Under the pieces are notes generated by a model, which worked only from the letters and a program-made list of their open reading frames with translations, ran no database searches and was not told the origin of the DNA. A DNA stretch of 64,000 bases from Streptomyces aureoverticillatus (GTDB lineage Bacteria; Actinomycetota; Actinomycetes; Streptomycetales; Streptomycetaceae): positions 62,001-126,000 of the forward strand of contig NZ_BMSY01000015.1 of assembly GCF_014649395.1 (NCBI RefSeq), in the 5' to 3' direction. A program made the translations under genes and the position numbers. Each line of letters starts with the position of its first letter. Positions within the stretch are counted from its first letter, which is position 1. Shown here in pieces: positions 1 to 8,168 of this stretch.

Positions 1-128
1 CGGCCACCGCCGTCCTGGCTCCCGCCGCCCCGGCCCCAGCGGTCCCTCTCGCAGCCTTCCTGATCGTCACGGTTGCGGGCACCATGAGCTCCTGCACGGG
101 TCTGCGGGCGCCAACTCGACTGCCGTGA
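1..128 (+). CDS. C-terminal end of an upstream membrane protein (partial)
   Basis: An open frame runs in from the left edge and stops with TGA at 126-128. Its last ~40 codons encode an Ala/Pro-rich hydrophobic stretch with a run (AAFLIVTVAGT) that could be a membrane helix. It ends 10 bases before the next GTG, as in an operon. No family can be named from so little, and it may be chance coding. Confidence 0.3.
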   Translation, partial: ATAVLAPAAPAPAVPLAAFLIVTVAGTMSSCTGLRAPTRLP

Positions 129-138
129 GGGGGACTTG

Positions 139-990
139 GTGAGCGATGGCCGTACGACATGGGAGCGGGCCCGGGATCGCTGGGCGGGGGCCGAGTCCGC
201 CCTGACCCGGATCCTGCTCCTGTCGGTCTTCGCCCTCGGCCTGGTGGCGCAGTTCGTCACGCCGGTCGGTGACGCGCTGGAGGGCAAGGCGTATCTGGGC
301 GGCGCCATCCTGACCCTGGTCGGCTATGTGCTCTACGACGAGGTGCGGGACCTGAAGGCGGCCATGCAGCCCGCGGCCCGGCAGGAGGTCCCGGCGCCCG
401 ATCTGGGGCAGTACTTCACGCAGGCGCTCGCCACGGACCTGCGGATCGACGCCGTCGGGTTCACCGGCGAGACGGTCGTGGACCAGCTGAGGCTCTGTCT
501 GGAGCGCCGTGACCTGCGCGAGCACCCCCATGTGGCGCTCCGCATCATCGTGCCGGACTTCACCAAGCCGATGGAGATACCCGGCAAGGTCGTCGACGGC
601 AAGGCCGAGGACGACCCCGACCTGCGGCGGGAACTCCAGGAGAAGGTCGTCCAGTACGCCCGCACCATGGGTGCCCTGGACCGGCGGCTGCGGTACGACC
701 GGCGGGGCGAACTCGACGCCGAGTTCCGGGTGCTGCACATCTCGCCGTTCCTGAAGTTCTGCCTCATCGGCCGTGAGCAGCTCTTCGACGGGATCTACGA
801 CCAGGTCAAGGAGGGCCCGTCCCGTACGCCGCCCGAGCGGCAGGTGCTCGACCTCATGGGGTACGACGCCGTCCTCACCCGGTGGCACCTCGACGCGGGC
901 GCGGCCGCCCGGGAGAAGATCCGCAACCGCGGTCTGCTGTTCGACACGCTGTGGGCGGTCGCCCGGCCCCTCACCCCACCCGCCGCCTGA
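139..990 (+). CDS. Membrane-anchored protein of unknown function
   Basis: A 283-residue protein. I chose GTG 139 because GAGGGGG lies about 5 bases upstream; a TTG three bases earlier is less likely. Two hydrophobic segments (about residues 20-42 and 49-66) are followed by a soluble domain of ~210 residues with alternating strands and helices (VALRIIVPDF, FRVLHISPFL). The soluble part faintly recalls degenerate phospholipase-D-like domains seen in other actinobacterial membrane-tethered proteins, but I see no HKD motif and assign no function. Its 3' end overlaps the convergent exporter permease by 20 bases. Confidence 0.75.
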   Translation: MSDGRTTWERARDRWAGAESALTRILLLSVFALGLVAQFVTPVGDALEGKAYLGGAILTLVGYVLYDEVRDLKAAMQPAARQEVPAPDLGQYFTQALATDLRIDAVGFTGETVVDQLRLCLERRDLREHPHVALRIIVPDFTKPMEIPGKVVDGKAEDDPDLRRELQEKVVQYARTMGALDRRLRYDRRGELDAEFRVLHISPFLKFCLIGREQLFDGIYDQVKEGPSRTPPERQVLDLMGYDAVLTRWHLDAGAAAREKIRNRGLLFDTLWAVARPLTPPAA

Positions 991-1750
991 ACAACACCCC
1001 CGCCAGCCCCACCGCTCCCACCAGGATCCCCCCGCACCACGCCAGCGCCACCCACGGCGTCGAGCCCACCGGCTGGTCGAGGAGGAGGCCGCGGAGGGAT
1101 TCGATGACGGGGGTGACCGGCTGGTGGTCGGAGAACGTGGCCAGCCAGGCGGGCATCGTGTCCGTCGGGACGAAGGCGCTGCTGGGGTAGGGCAGGAAGG
1201 TGACGAAGAAGGTGTAACCGTTCGCGGCCTCGGGGGACTTGGCGAGGAGGCCGACCGCCGCCGAGAGCCAGGACAGGGCCAGGATGAAGGCCACGAGGAC
1301 CGCGATCGCGGCGAGCCAGGCCGCGGGCGTCGCCGCCGGGCGGAAGCCGATCGCGAAGGCCAGGGCGAGGACCAGCGCGGTGGCCAGGAGGTTGCGGGCC
1401 ACGGAGGCCAGGACGTGGCCCGCCAGGATCGCCGTGCCGCCGATGTCCAGCGAGCGGAAGCGGTCGACGATGCCGCCCTTCAGGTCCTCCGTGACGGCCA
1501 CCGCCGTGCCGGCCGAGCCGAACCCGGCGCAGAGAAGGAGGACGCCCGGGACGACGTAGGTGACGTACCGCGTGTCCGTCCCGGTGTTGATCGCGCCGCC
1601 GAAGAAGTACACGAAGATCAGGAGCAGGAGGGCGGGCAGGGCCAGGCCCGTGAGGAGCGCGTCCACGTTGCGGCGGCTCAGGCGGAGGGAACGGCCGGTC
1701 ATGATCAGGGCGTTCGGGAGGGCCCCCGATGCGGGGAAGGGCTCAGACAT
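971..1750 (-). CDS. ABC-2 type exporter permease (DrrB-like)
   Basis: A 259-residue ABC-2 permease with six hydrophobic segments and the usual short cytoplasmic N-terminus. It pairs with the ATPase ending at 1743: its ATG (1750) lies inside the end of the ATPase gene, an 8-base overlap that implies translational coupling. In the DrrAB family the two proteins form a homodimeric-type drug or lipid exporter in the cytoplasmic membrane. The substrate cannot be read from sequence. The pair is probably repressed by the divergent TetR gene at 2828. Confidence 0.9.
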   Translation of the reverse strand: MSEPFPASGALPNALIMTGRSLRLSRRNVDALLTGLALPALLLLIFVYFFGGAINTGTDTRYVTYVVPGVLLLCAGFGSAGTAVAVTEDLKGGIVDRFRSLDIGGTAILAGHVLASVARNLLATALVLALAFAIGFRPAATPAAWLAAIAVLVAFILALSWLSAAVGLLAKSPEAANGYTFFVTFLPYPSSAFVPTDTMPAWLATFSDHQPVTPVIESLRGLLLDQPVGSTPWVALAWCGGILVGAVGLAGVLFRRRVG

Positions 1751-2717
1751 GGGTGGGGGCCTCCTCGGTGGTGGTGCGCTCATGGGCCACCGCGGGGCCC
1801 GGCGCCGTCAGGCTCAGGAACACGTCGTCCAGCGTCGCCGTGCGGAGGGCGAAGCGGGCCACCTCGGTGCCGCCCGGGTCCAGTTCGTCGAGCAGCGCGC
1901 GTACGTGCCGTGCGGTGCCGTCGGTCGGGAGGCCGAGGGTGCGGGTGGCCGGGTCGTGGTGGGTGGCGTGCGGGGCCCGGGCGGCGGCGCGGAGGTAGGC
2001 GTCGGACGTGGTCAGGGTGAGGTCGAGGCGGTCGCCCGGCACGCGGGACTTGAGCTCGGCCGCCGTGCCCTGCGCCGCGATCACGCCGTCATGCAGCACC
2101 GCGACGCGGTCGGCCAGCCGGTCGGCCTCCTCCAGGTACTGGGTGGTGAGGAAGACGGTGGTGCCGCGTGCGGCCAGGTCGCTCACGATGTCCCACAGCT
2201 CGCGGCGGCTGCGCGGGTCGAGCCCCGTCGTCGGCTCGTCCAGGAAGATCACCTCGGGCTCGCCGACCAGGCCCGCGGCGAGGTCGACGCGGCGCCGCAT
2301 GCCGCCCGAGTACGTGCGTACGAGACGTCCCGCGGCCTCGGACAGGCCGAAGCGGGCGAGGAGTTCGCCGGCGCGGGCCCGGGCCGCGGCCCGGCCGAGG
2401 CCCGCGAGGCGCGCCATCATGCGCAGGTTCTCCGCGCCGGTCTGTCCCTCGTCGACCGCCGCGAACTGCCCGGTGAGGCTGATCGCGCGCCGCACCCGGC
2501 TCCGCTCGGCACGGATGTCGTACCCGGCGACGGCGGCCGTGCCCGCGTCCGGCTCGGTGAGCGTGGCGAGGATGCGGACGGTGGTCGTCTTGCCCGCGCC
2601 GTTCGGGCCGAGCAGGGCGAAGACGGTGCCGGGCGGGATGCGCAGGTCGATGCCGCGCAGGACGGGCACGGCGCGGTAGGACTTCGTGAGGCCGGTGGCC
2701 TCGATCGCGGTGGACAT
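1743..2717 (-). CDS. Daunorubicin-resistance-type ABC ATPase (DrrA-like)
   Basis: A 324-residue ATPase powering the adjacent permease. It has Walker A GPNGAGKTT, signature YSGGMRRR, Walker B VIFLDEPTTGLDPRSR and the LTTQYLEEADRLADRV stretch typical of DrrA proteins, followed by a ~100-residue C-terminal DrrA domain. The ATG at 2717 is preceded by GGAGGG and begins MSTAIEATGLTKSY, the normal family start. Longer reading upstream would run through the operator. First gene of a two-gene operon. Confidence 0.93.
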   Translation of the reverse strand: MSTAIEATGLTKSYRAVPVLRGIDLRIPPGTVFALLGPNGAGKTTTVRILATLTEPDAGTAAVAGYDIRAERSRVRRAISLTGQFAAVDEGQTGAENLRMMARLAGLGRAAARARAGELLARFGLSEAAGRLVRTYSGGMRRRVDLAAGLVGEPEVIFLDEPTTGLDPRSRRELWDIVSDLAARGTTVFLTTQYLEEADRLADRVAVLHDGVIAAQGTAAELKSRVPGDRLDLTLTTSDAYLRAAARAPHATHHDPATRTLGLPTDGTARHVRALLDELDPGGTEVARFALRTATLDDVFLSLTAPGPAVAHERTTTEEAPTHV

Positions 2718-2743
2718 CGCCCCTCCAGGGGTGCCGATCCGTA

Positions 2744-2783
2744 CTGCGTAACCCTTACGCATTACTGTGTAAGGGTTACGCAG
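2744..2783. promoter_or_regulatory. 40-bp palindromic operator between exporter and TetR gene
   Basis: A near-perfect inverted repeat centred at 2763/2764: outer arms CTGCGTAACCCTTAC (2744-2758) and GTAAGGGTTACGCAG (2769-2783), with only two mismatched pairs in the inner 10 bases. It sits between the divergent exporter (start 2717) and TetR gene (start 2828), the expected place for a shared TetR operator controlling both. Confidence 0.85.
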
Positions 2784-2827
2784 AACTAGCATGGCCGTCA
2801 AGCGACGAGGTGGAGGAGGCCCGGGGC

Positions 2828-3664
2828 ATGCCGGACTCGGCGGCGGACAGCGGCAGCGGCGACAGCGGTAGCGGCACCGGCCTGCCCGCGAGCCTGGAAA
2901 CCGCCTGGGGCCTGCGGCCGCGTCCCTCCAAGGGCCCGCGCCCCGGCCTCACCCTCGACCGCATCGTCGACGCCGGCATCGGTGTCGCGGCCGCCGAGGG
3001 CATCGGGGCGGTCTCCATGGGCCGCGTCGCCAAGGAGCTGGGCGTCTCGACGATGTCCCTGTACCGGTACGTGTCCGCGAAGGACGAGCTGTACGTCCTG
3101 ATGGAGGACGCGGCCATGGGCCCGCCGCCCCCGATGCCCGCGCACGTCACCGGCTGGCGCGCCGGACTCGCGTGGTGGGCGCGCGCCCAGCGCGAGGTGT
3201 TCCACCGGAACCTGTGGCTCCTGCGGGTCCCGATCTCGGGGCCGCCCGCCTCGCCGCACTCGCTGGAGTGGATGGAGCGCGGGCTCGCCGCCCTGGCGGG
3301 CACCGGCCTCGACGAGGGCCGGAAGATCTCCGTGATGATGCTGGTCGGCGGCTACGTACGCAACGAAGCCACCCTCATGGCCGACCTGGACGCCGCCATG
3401 ACCGCCCGCGGCCTCACCCCCGCCGAGGTCATGCGCCGCTACGAACGCACCGTCGACGCCCTGACCGGGGCCGACCCCGCCCGCTATCCCGCCCTGCGCG
3501 ACCTCCTCGACTCCGGCGCCCTCGGTGAGCCGGACGACCAGCCGGACACGGAGTTCGAGTTCGGTCTGCGGTGCCTGCTGGACGGGGTGGCGGCGCTGGT
3601 GGAGCCGGACGAGGGTGAGGGGCCGGGAGCCGACTCGTGCTCAGGCGTACGCGGGAAGCCCTGA
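2828..3664 (+). CDS. TetR/AcrR family repressor, probable regulator of the divergent exporter
   Basis: A 278-residue regulator. A disordered Gly/Ser N-terminus (~40 residues) precedes the HTH (DAGIGVAAAEGIGAVSMGRV ... LGVSTMSLYRYVSAKDEL), and the C-terminal half is the TetR_C_1 type. I place the start at ATG 2828 because GGAGGAGG at 2812-2819 is its ribosome site; a GTG at 2810 lacks one. It is divergent from the DrrAB-like exporter across the 40-bp palindrome, so it most likely represses the exporter and itself until a ligand binds. Its 3' end overlaps the convergent second TetR gene by 24 bases. Confidence 0.92.
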   Translation: MPDSAADSGSGDSGSGTGLPASLETAWGLRPRPSKGPRPGLTLDRIVDAGIGVAAAEGIGAVSMGRVAKELGVSTMSLYRYVSAKDELYVLMEDAAMGPPPPMPAHVTGWRAGLAWWARAQREVFHRNLWLLRVPISGPPASPHSLEWMERGLAALAGTGLDEGRKISVMMLVGGYVRNEATLMADLDAAMTARGLTPAEVMRRYERTVDALTGADPARYPALRDLLDSGALGEPDDQPDTEFEFGLRCLLDGVAALVEPDEGEGPGADSCSGVRGKP

Positions 3665-4330
3665 ACCGAGCTGATCGAAGGCCCGGTTCGCCGCGCGTGC
3701 GGCGTCCGGCCGCACCGCCTCCGCGCGCTCGCCCGCGTCCATGCGGCGCCAGTTCTCCAGCGCGAGGACCCGCTGGACGGCCAGGATCTGGGCGGCGGCG
3801 AGGCGGGCGTCGAGGGGGGCGACGGGGCGGGTGTCGAGGGGAGCGGCGGGGTGGGCGTCCGGGGAGCCCCCGGCGAGCGCGTCCGCGAGGGCCCGCTCGG
3901 ACCGCTCCTGGTACGCGTACAGTCGCGCCACCAACGACGGTGTCCCGTAGAGGAGTTGGTGGAAGGCGAGGACCTCGCGCGCGTCGTTGAGGCCGGTCAC
4001 CGGGTCGTGGCGGGTCAGGCCGGCCAGGAAGTGGGCGCGCAGGGCGGCCAGCGGGGACCGGTCGGCGGGGCGGTCGGCGACGACGCGCGCCGCCTCGTCC
4101 TCGTGGTCGGCGAACCGGTGCAGGACCAGGTCCTCCTTGGCCGGGAAGTACCGGAACAGCGTCGGCTTGGAGATCTCCGCCGCCGCGGCCACCTCCGCGA
4201 CCGACACCTTGTCGAAGCCGCGCTCCAGGAAGAGCGCGATCGCCGCGTCGGAGATCGCCTCGTACGTCCGCTGCTTCTTGAGCTGCCGCAGGCCGACGGA
4301 GCCCGCGGCGGCGTTCGTGTCGCCGGTCAT
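3641..4330 (-). CDS. TetR family regulator, probable repressor of the HelR-like gene
   Basis: A 229-residue TetR protein with HTH (ISDAAIALFLERGFDKVSVA ... ISKPTLFRYFPAKEDL) and an acyl-CoA/MftR-like C-terminal half. ATG 4330 (MTGDTNAAAG) is chosen, since in-frame codons upstream run toward the operator. It is divergent from the HelD/HelR-type gene with a GTTAC-based palindrome between them, so it probably represses that gene and itself. This pairing suggests the RNA-polymerase motor is induced by a small molecule. Confidence 0.9.
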   Translation of the reverse strand: MTGDTNAAAGSVGLRQLKKQRTYEAISDAAIALFLERGFDKVSVAEVAAAAEISKPTLFRYFPAKEDLVLHRFADHEDEAARVVADRPADRSPLAALRAHFLAGLTRHDPVTGLNDAREVLAFHQLLYGTPSLVARLYAYQERSERALADALAGGSPDAHPAAPLDTRPVAPLDARLAAAQILAVQRVLALENWRRMDAGERAEAVRPDAARAANRAFDQLGSGLPAYA

Positions 4331-4365
4331 GCGGGCAGCGTACCGCATTCATGATCCTCGGTAAG

Positions 4366-4386
4366 AAATGTTACTCAGTAACGTTT
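4366..4386. promoter_or_regulatory. TetR operator upstream of the HelR-like gene
   Basis: A perfect 13-bp palindrome GTTACTCAGTAAC (4370-4382), extended by AAA/TTT pairs to 4366-4386, lies 19 bases before ATG 4405 and 36 bases before the TetR start at 4330. TTACT(N)AGTAA is a common TetR operator type. I found no rifamycin-associated element in this interval. Confidence 0.75.
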
Positions 4387-4404
4387 TCTTGTACGCTCGG
4401 CGGC

Positions 4405-6609
4405 ATGACGCCACTAGACGAAACGCTCGCCCAGGAACGCTCGTACCACGACACCTGCCGCGCCGCCCTCGCCGCGATGGTCGAGGGCGCCCAGGAGCAC
4501 GTGGTCACCGGCGAGCACGTCTCCGCGTCCGGCGCGGACGCCGAAGTGCTCGGCCACCAGCTGCGCAGCAGGGCCAAGGAGATGCGTGAACTCCCCGACG
4601 CCCCGCTGTTCTTCGGCCGCCTCGACTTCGACGCGCACGCCCCCGAAGCGGGCGACCACCGCGGGCAGCGGTACCACGTCGGGCGGCTGCGCATCACCGA
4701 GCACCCGTCGGCCCCGCCCCTCGTCGTCGACTGGCGCGCCCCCGTCTCGCGCGCCTTCTACCAGGCGGGCGTCCGCGACCCCCAGGGCGTCGCCGTGCGC
4801 CGCCGCTTCGGCTGGGCGCCGGGCGGCAAGGGGGACTCGGCCGATCTGACGGGCCTTGAGGACGAGCATCTGATGGCCGCGGGCCCTGTGGGCGAGGCGG
4901 GTCCCGTGGACGCGGTGAGCGGCGAGGCCGAGGCGGGTCCCATGGCCGCGGCGGGCGGCGAGGCCGAAGCAGGCCCCATCGGCGCGGCGGACGGCGACGC
5001 CGAGGCGGGCCGGGTGCCCCGCAGCCGCATCCTCACCGGCGAGATCGAGCGCCCGCGCGTCGGCCCCATGCGCGACATCGCCGCCACCATCCAGCCCGAG
5101 CAGGACGACCTCGTACGGGCCGCGCTCGCCGAGTCCGTCTGCGTCCAGGGCGCCCCCGGCACCGGCAAGACGGCCGTCGGCCTGCACCGCGCCGCGTATC
5201 TCCTGTACACGTACGAGCAGCGCGTCCAGCGCTCCGGCCTGCTCATCCTCGGCCCCAACCGCACCTTCCTGCGCTACATCGCCGAGGTCCTGCCCTCCCT
5301 CGGCGAGACCGGGGTGCGCCAGTCCACCGTCCTGGACGAGATCGCGCGGCAGCCCGTGCGGGCCGCCGACGCGGACGCGGCGGCCGTCGTGAAGCACGAC
5401 GCCCGCATGGCGGAGGTGCTGCGGCGCGCGCTCTACGCCCGGGTGCGACCGGGCGGCGCCGACTCCCTCGCGGTGCCGGACGGTTCGTACCGCTGGCGCG
5501 TCCCGGCCGCCGAACTCGACCGCATCGTCGCCGGCGTACGCGCGGAGGAGCCTCCGTACGACACCGGCCGTGAGCGCGTCCGCACCCGCGCCGTGCGCCA
5601 CATCCAGGAGCAGGCCGAGCGGCGCGCGGGTGCCGTGAACAGCACCTGGCTGCAGCGGATCTCCCGGGCCCGGCCCGTGTCCGCCTTCGTCGACGCGGTG
5701 TGGCCGAAGGTCCGGCCGGAGGAGGTGCTCACCGAACTCCTCGGAGACGCGGGGGCCTTGGCGGCGGCCGCGGAGGGGATCCTCACCGGAGCGGAGCAGC
5801 GGGCGCTGCTGTGGGCGCGCCCCCCGCGCTCGTACAAGTCCGCGAAGTGGTCGGCCGCGGACCTCGTGCTGCTCGACGAGCTCGCCGGGCTCGTCGAGCG
5901 GCCCGCGGGCTACGGCCACATCGTCGTGGACGAGGCGCAGGACCTCTCGCCGATGGAGTGCCGCGCGATCGCGCGCCGCGCGGACTTCGGTTCGCTCACC
6001 GTGCTCGGCGACCTCGCGCAGGGCACCACCCCGTGGGCGGCCCGCGCGTGGCCCGCCCAGCTCGCCCACCTCGGCAAGCCGGACGCCGCGGTGACCTCGC
6101 TGACCACCGGCTTCCGGGTGCCGCAGACGATCGTCGCGCTCGCCAACCGGCTGCTCGCCGGACTCGGCGTCGACGTGCCGCCCGCGCGGTCGCTGCGCGG
6201 GGACGGCGAGTTGGCCGTGCACCGCGTACCGGACGTGGCCGCCGTCACCGCCGCCACCGTCGAGGTGGTGCGCGGCGCGCTGGCCCGCGAGGGCTCGATC
6301 GGCGTCATCGCCGCCGACGCCGCCGTGGAGCGGGTGCGCGCGGCGCTGACGGCGGCGGGGATCGCGGCGGCGGGCCCGGACGAGCTGGGCGCCCGGGTCG
6401 CGGTCGTCCCGGCATCGGTCGCCAAGGGCCTTGAGTACGACCATGTGGTGGCCGTCGAGCCGGCGGAGATCGTGGCGGCGGAGCCGCGGGGGCTCCATCG
6501 GCTGTACGTGGTGCTCACGCGGGCGGTTTCGCGGCTGGACGTGGTGCACAGCCGGGGGTTGCCGTGGGCTCGCCCGCCTGGGGTTCGGCTTTCCCGCCGT
6601 GGGGGCTGA
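4405..6609 (+). CDS. HelD/HelR-type RNA polymerase-associated UvrD-like ATPase
   Basis: A 734-residue superfamily-1 protein. The N-terminal ~65 residues form the helical arm. YHVGRLRI...PPLVVDWRAPVSRAFY (90-120) is the HelD core; Walker A GAPGTGKT is at 249-256, Walker B is VVDEAQDLSP, and the C-terminal SF1 motifs are ASVAKGLEYDHV and LYVVLTRA. HelD-family proteins use ATP to free stalled RNA polymerase from nucleic acid, and the HelR branch gives rifamycin tolerance by displacing the drug (established knowledge). Residues ~157-204 are an Ala/Gly/Glu-rich repeat insertion between two conserved blocks, which is unusual. The last residues overlap a dispersed repeat, so the C-terminus may be non-ancestral. 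Probably repressed by the TetR at 3641. helR is a likely name but not certain. Confidence 0.9.
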   Translation: MTPLDETLAQERSYHDTCRAALAAMVEGAQEHVVTGEHVSASGADAEVLGHQLRSRAKEMRELPDAPLFFGRLDFDAHAPEAGDHRGQRYHVGRLRITEHPSAPPLVVDWRAPVSRAFYQAGVRDPQGVAVRRRFGWAPGGKGDSADLTGLEDEHLMAAGPVGEAGPVDAVSGEAEAGPMAAAGGEAEAGPIGAADGDAEAGRVPRSRILTGEIERPRVGPMRDIAATIQPEQDDLVRAALAESVCVQGAPGTGKTAVGLHRAAYLLYTYEQRVQRSGLLILGPNRTFLRYIAEVLPSLGETGVRQSTVLDEIARQPVRAADADAAAVVKHDARMAEVLRRALYARVRPGGADSLAVPDGSYRWRVPAAELDRIVAGVRAEEPPYDTGRERVRTRAVRHIQEQAERRAGAVNSTWLQRISRARPVSAFVDAVWPKVRPEEVLTELLGDAGALAAAAEGILTGAEQRALLWARPPRSYKSAKWSAADLVLLDELAGLVERPAGYGHIVVDEAQDLSPMECRAIARRADFGSLTVLGDLAQGTTPWAARAWPAQLAHLGKPDAAVTSLTTGFRVPQTIVALANRLLAGLGVDVPPARSLRGDGELAVHRVPDVAAVTAATVEVVRGALAREGSIGVIAADAAVERVRAALTAAGIAAAGPDELGARVAVVPASVAKGLEYDHVVAVEPAEIVAAEPRGLHRLYVVLTRAVSRLDVVHSRGLPWARPPGVRLSRRGG
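4873..5016 (+). repeat. In-frame 36-bp repeat insertion in the HelR-like gene
   Basis: Encodes about three 12-residue units (AVSGEAEAGPM, AAAGGEAEAGPI, GAADGDAEAG) preceded by a related GPVGEAGPVD segment. It lies between the conserved GLEDEHLM and SRILTGEIERPRVGPMRD blocks, which are normally separated by only a few residues. The unit length keeps frame. Confidence 0.75.
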
Positions 6610-6830
6610 GGGCTTGTCCTGTCCTGTCCCGCCGCTCCGCGGCGGACACCTCCCACCCACCCGCCCGCCCGTTCGCCGAACAGTTCCCTCCGCGCCGCGG
6701 CCGTCACGCTCACCCGATCCCTACGGGCGAGCCCGGCTCCCGGTGCCACGGCAGGTTGTTCGGCGTCGACGAGCCCGCTCTGCCCTGTGGGCACCTGGGC
6801 CGCCCAGGGGGCGGCACGGGTGGGCACACC
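6590..6830. repeat. Dispersed intergenic repeat, copy 1
   Basis: This region shares extended imperfect identity with 21992-22196. Common blocks are GGCTTTCCC near the stop codon, CCTGTCCCGCC, GCCCGCCCGTT and, most strongly, 6785-6828 (CTGTGGGCA ... GGCGGCACGGGTGGGCACA). In both places the element begins at or within the 3' end of the preceding plus-strand gene. It fills the ~290-base gap before the lyase gene. Similar elements are common in Streptomyces intergenic DNA (recollection). Confidence 0.7.
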
Positions 6831-6890
6831 CCGGTGCCGGGTGCCCCTGCGGCGTACGCAGGCCCGGCCCACCTCGTGGGTGTGGCCCAC

Positions 6891-6914
6891 GGCGCCCCTT
6901 ACGCCAGGGGCGCC
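6891..6914 (-). terminator. Hairpin terminator of the PLP lyase gene
   Basis: A perfect 9-bp stem GGCGCCCCT / AGGGGCGCC with a 6-base loop overlaps the last codons and TAA stop (6899-6901) of the minus-strand lyase. There is no T-run, as is usual in streptomycetes. Confidence 0.6.
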
Positions 6915-8044
6915 CCGCCCCCGTGCGGGTTCGCCGCCGTGCCCTCCGTGCTGAGCAGCACCACCGTGGAACGGGACCCCACACCCAGCGCGTCCCGGCG
7001 CGCCGGGGCCCCCACCCCCGCCAACCCCGCCCGCACCCCGGCCAGGGCAGCCGCCCCGCAGGGCCCCGAGGACACCCCGAGCGCCCCCAACTCCCGGCCC
7101 GCCGCCAAGGCGTCCGCATCGGTCACCGCGACCCCCGCGTCGAGCCCCTCCCGCAGCACCGGCCAGGCGAGCCCCGACACCGTCCCGCAGTTCAGCCCGG
7201 CCATCACCGTCTCCCCGGCGGCCACGGACACCGGCTCGCCCCGCACCAGGCTCGCCAGCAGGGGCGCGGCCACCGTCGGCTCCACGGCGAGCAGCGCCGG
7301 GCCCCGCACACCCCGGCTCCGGTAGTGCGTGACGGCCGCCTGTGCCAGCGATCCCACCCCCACCGGCACGGCCACCAGGTCCGGCAACCCGGCGCCCGCG
7401 TCGGCCAGTTGCCCGTCGATCTCGGCGAACAGCGTGGAGTACCCCTCCACGATCCACCGGGGCACCTCCTCGTACCCCTCCCACCCCATGTCCTGCACCA
7501 GCACCGCCCCCTCCGCGGCCCCCGCCCGCGCCGCCCCCGCGGCCTCCCGCACCGCCCGGTCGTAGTCCCCGTCGACCCGCGTCACCCGCGCCCCCTCGGC
7601 CTCGATCGCGGCCACCGCCCCGGGATGCACCCCCTGCGAGACGAACACATGGGCCCGCTGTCCGAGCTTCCGCGCGATCCGTGCCACCGCCCGCCCGTGG
7701 TTGCCGTCGGTCGCGGTGACCAGCTCCACGCGCTCACCCGGCGCCCGCTCCGCGAGGACCCGGTGCACGGCCCAGGACGCGCCGAGCGCCTTGAACGCGG
7801 GCAGCCCGAGCCGCGTCGACTCGTCCTTGACGAAGACCCGGCCGACGCCCAACTCGGCTGCGAGGGAGGGGAGTTCGGTGAGAGGCGTGGGCGCGTACTC
7901 CGGCAGGGCGGCGTGGAAGGCGCGCACCGGCGCGGGCGCGGGCGCGCACTCCCACTCCCGCGCGCCGGGCTGCGCGAACCAGGGCGGCGTACCGCCGGGA
8001 ACGCCGGTGGGTGTCTCTGTGTCCGTGTCCGTGTAGGTCGTCAT
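6899..8044 (-). CDS. PLP-dependent diaminopropionate ammonia-lyase-like enzyme
   Basis: A 381-residue fold-type II PLP enzyme. The N-terminal YAPTPLTELPSLA, the FVKDESTRLGLPAFKALGAS block carrying the Schiff-base Lys, TATDGNHGRAVARIARKLG and a C-terminal SSGPCGAA glycine loop match diaminopropionate ammonia-lyase (DpaL/YgeX), which releases pyruvate and ammonia from 2,3-diaminopropionate. Related threonine or serine deaminase activities cannot be excluded. ATG 8044 gives the normal ~380-400 length. A Thr/Asp-rich N-terminal tail precedes the fold. The gene is divergent from a LysR regulator, its likely controller. Confidence 0.85.
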   Translation of the reverse strand: MTTYTDTDTETPTGVPGGTPPWFAQPGAREWECAPAPAPVRAFHAALPEYAPTPLTELPSLAAELGVGRVFVKDESTRLGLPAFKALGASWAVHRVLAERAPGERVELVTATDGNHGRAVARIARKLGQRAHVFVSQGVHPGAVAAIEAEGARVTRVDGDYDRAVREAAGAARAGAAEGAVLVQDMGWEGYEEVPRWIVEGYSTLFAEIDGQLADAGAGLPDLVAVPVGVGSLAQAAVTHYRSRGVRGPALLAVEPTVAAPLLASLVRGEPVSVAAGETVMAGLNCGTVSGLAWPVLREGLDAGVAVTDADALAAGRELGALGVSSGPCGAAALAGVRAGLAGVGAPARRDALGVGSRSTVVLLSTEGTAANPHGGGAPLA

Positions 8045-8168
8045 GCGGCAACCCTGCGGCCCGTCCCACCCTTCGGTCCAGCGCATCTTTCCCACGTATA
8101 TTCATCGGAAAAGCCGAACGTTGAGCCACCGAGTCATTGGGCCAGAGGGAAACGGAGGCGCCGCCACC

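Noticed and set aside
773..2020. Plus-strand open frames across the DrrAB-like operon
   Set aside because: They are shadows of the two minus-strand genes, with no domains and Arg/Gly-rich composition.
4331..4404. Rifamycin-associated element before the HelR-like gene
   Set aside because: No GGGGCTTGC-type inverted repeat is present; the only palindrome is the GTTAC-type TetR site.
6590..6830. Insertion sequence
   Set aside because: No transposase frame and no terminal inverted repeats with target duplication are visible; it is a non-coding dispersed repeat.
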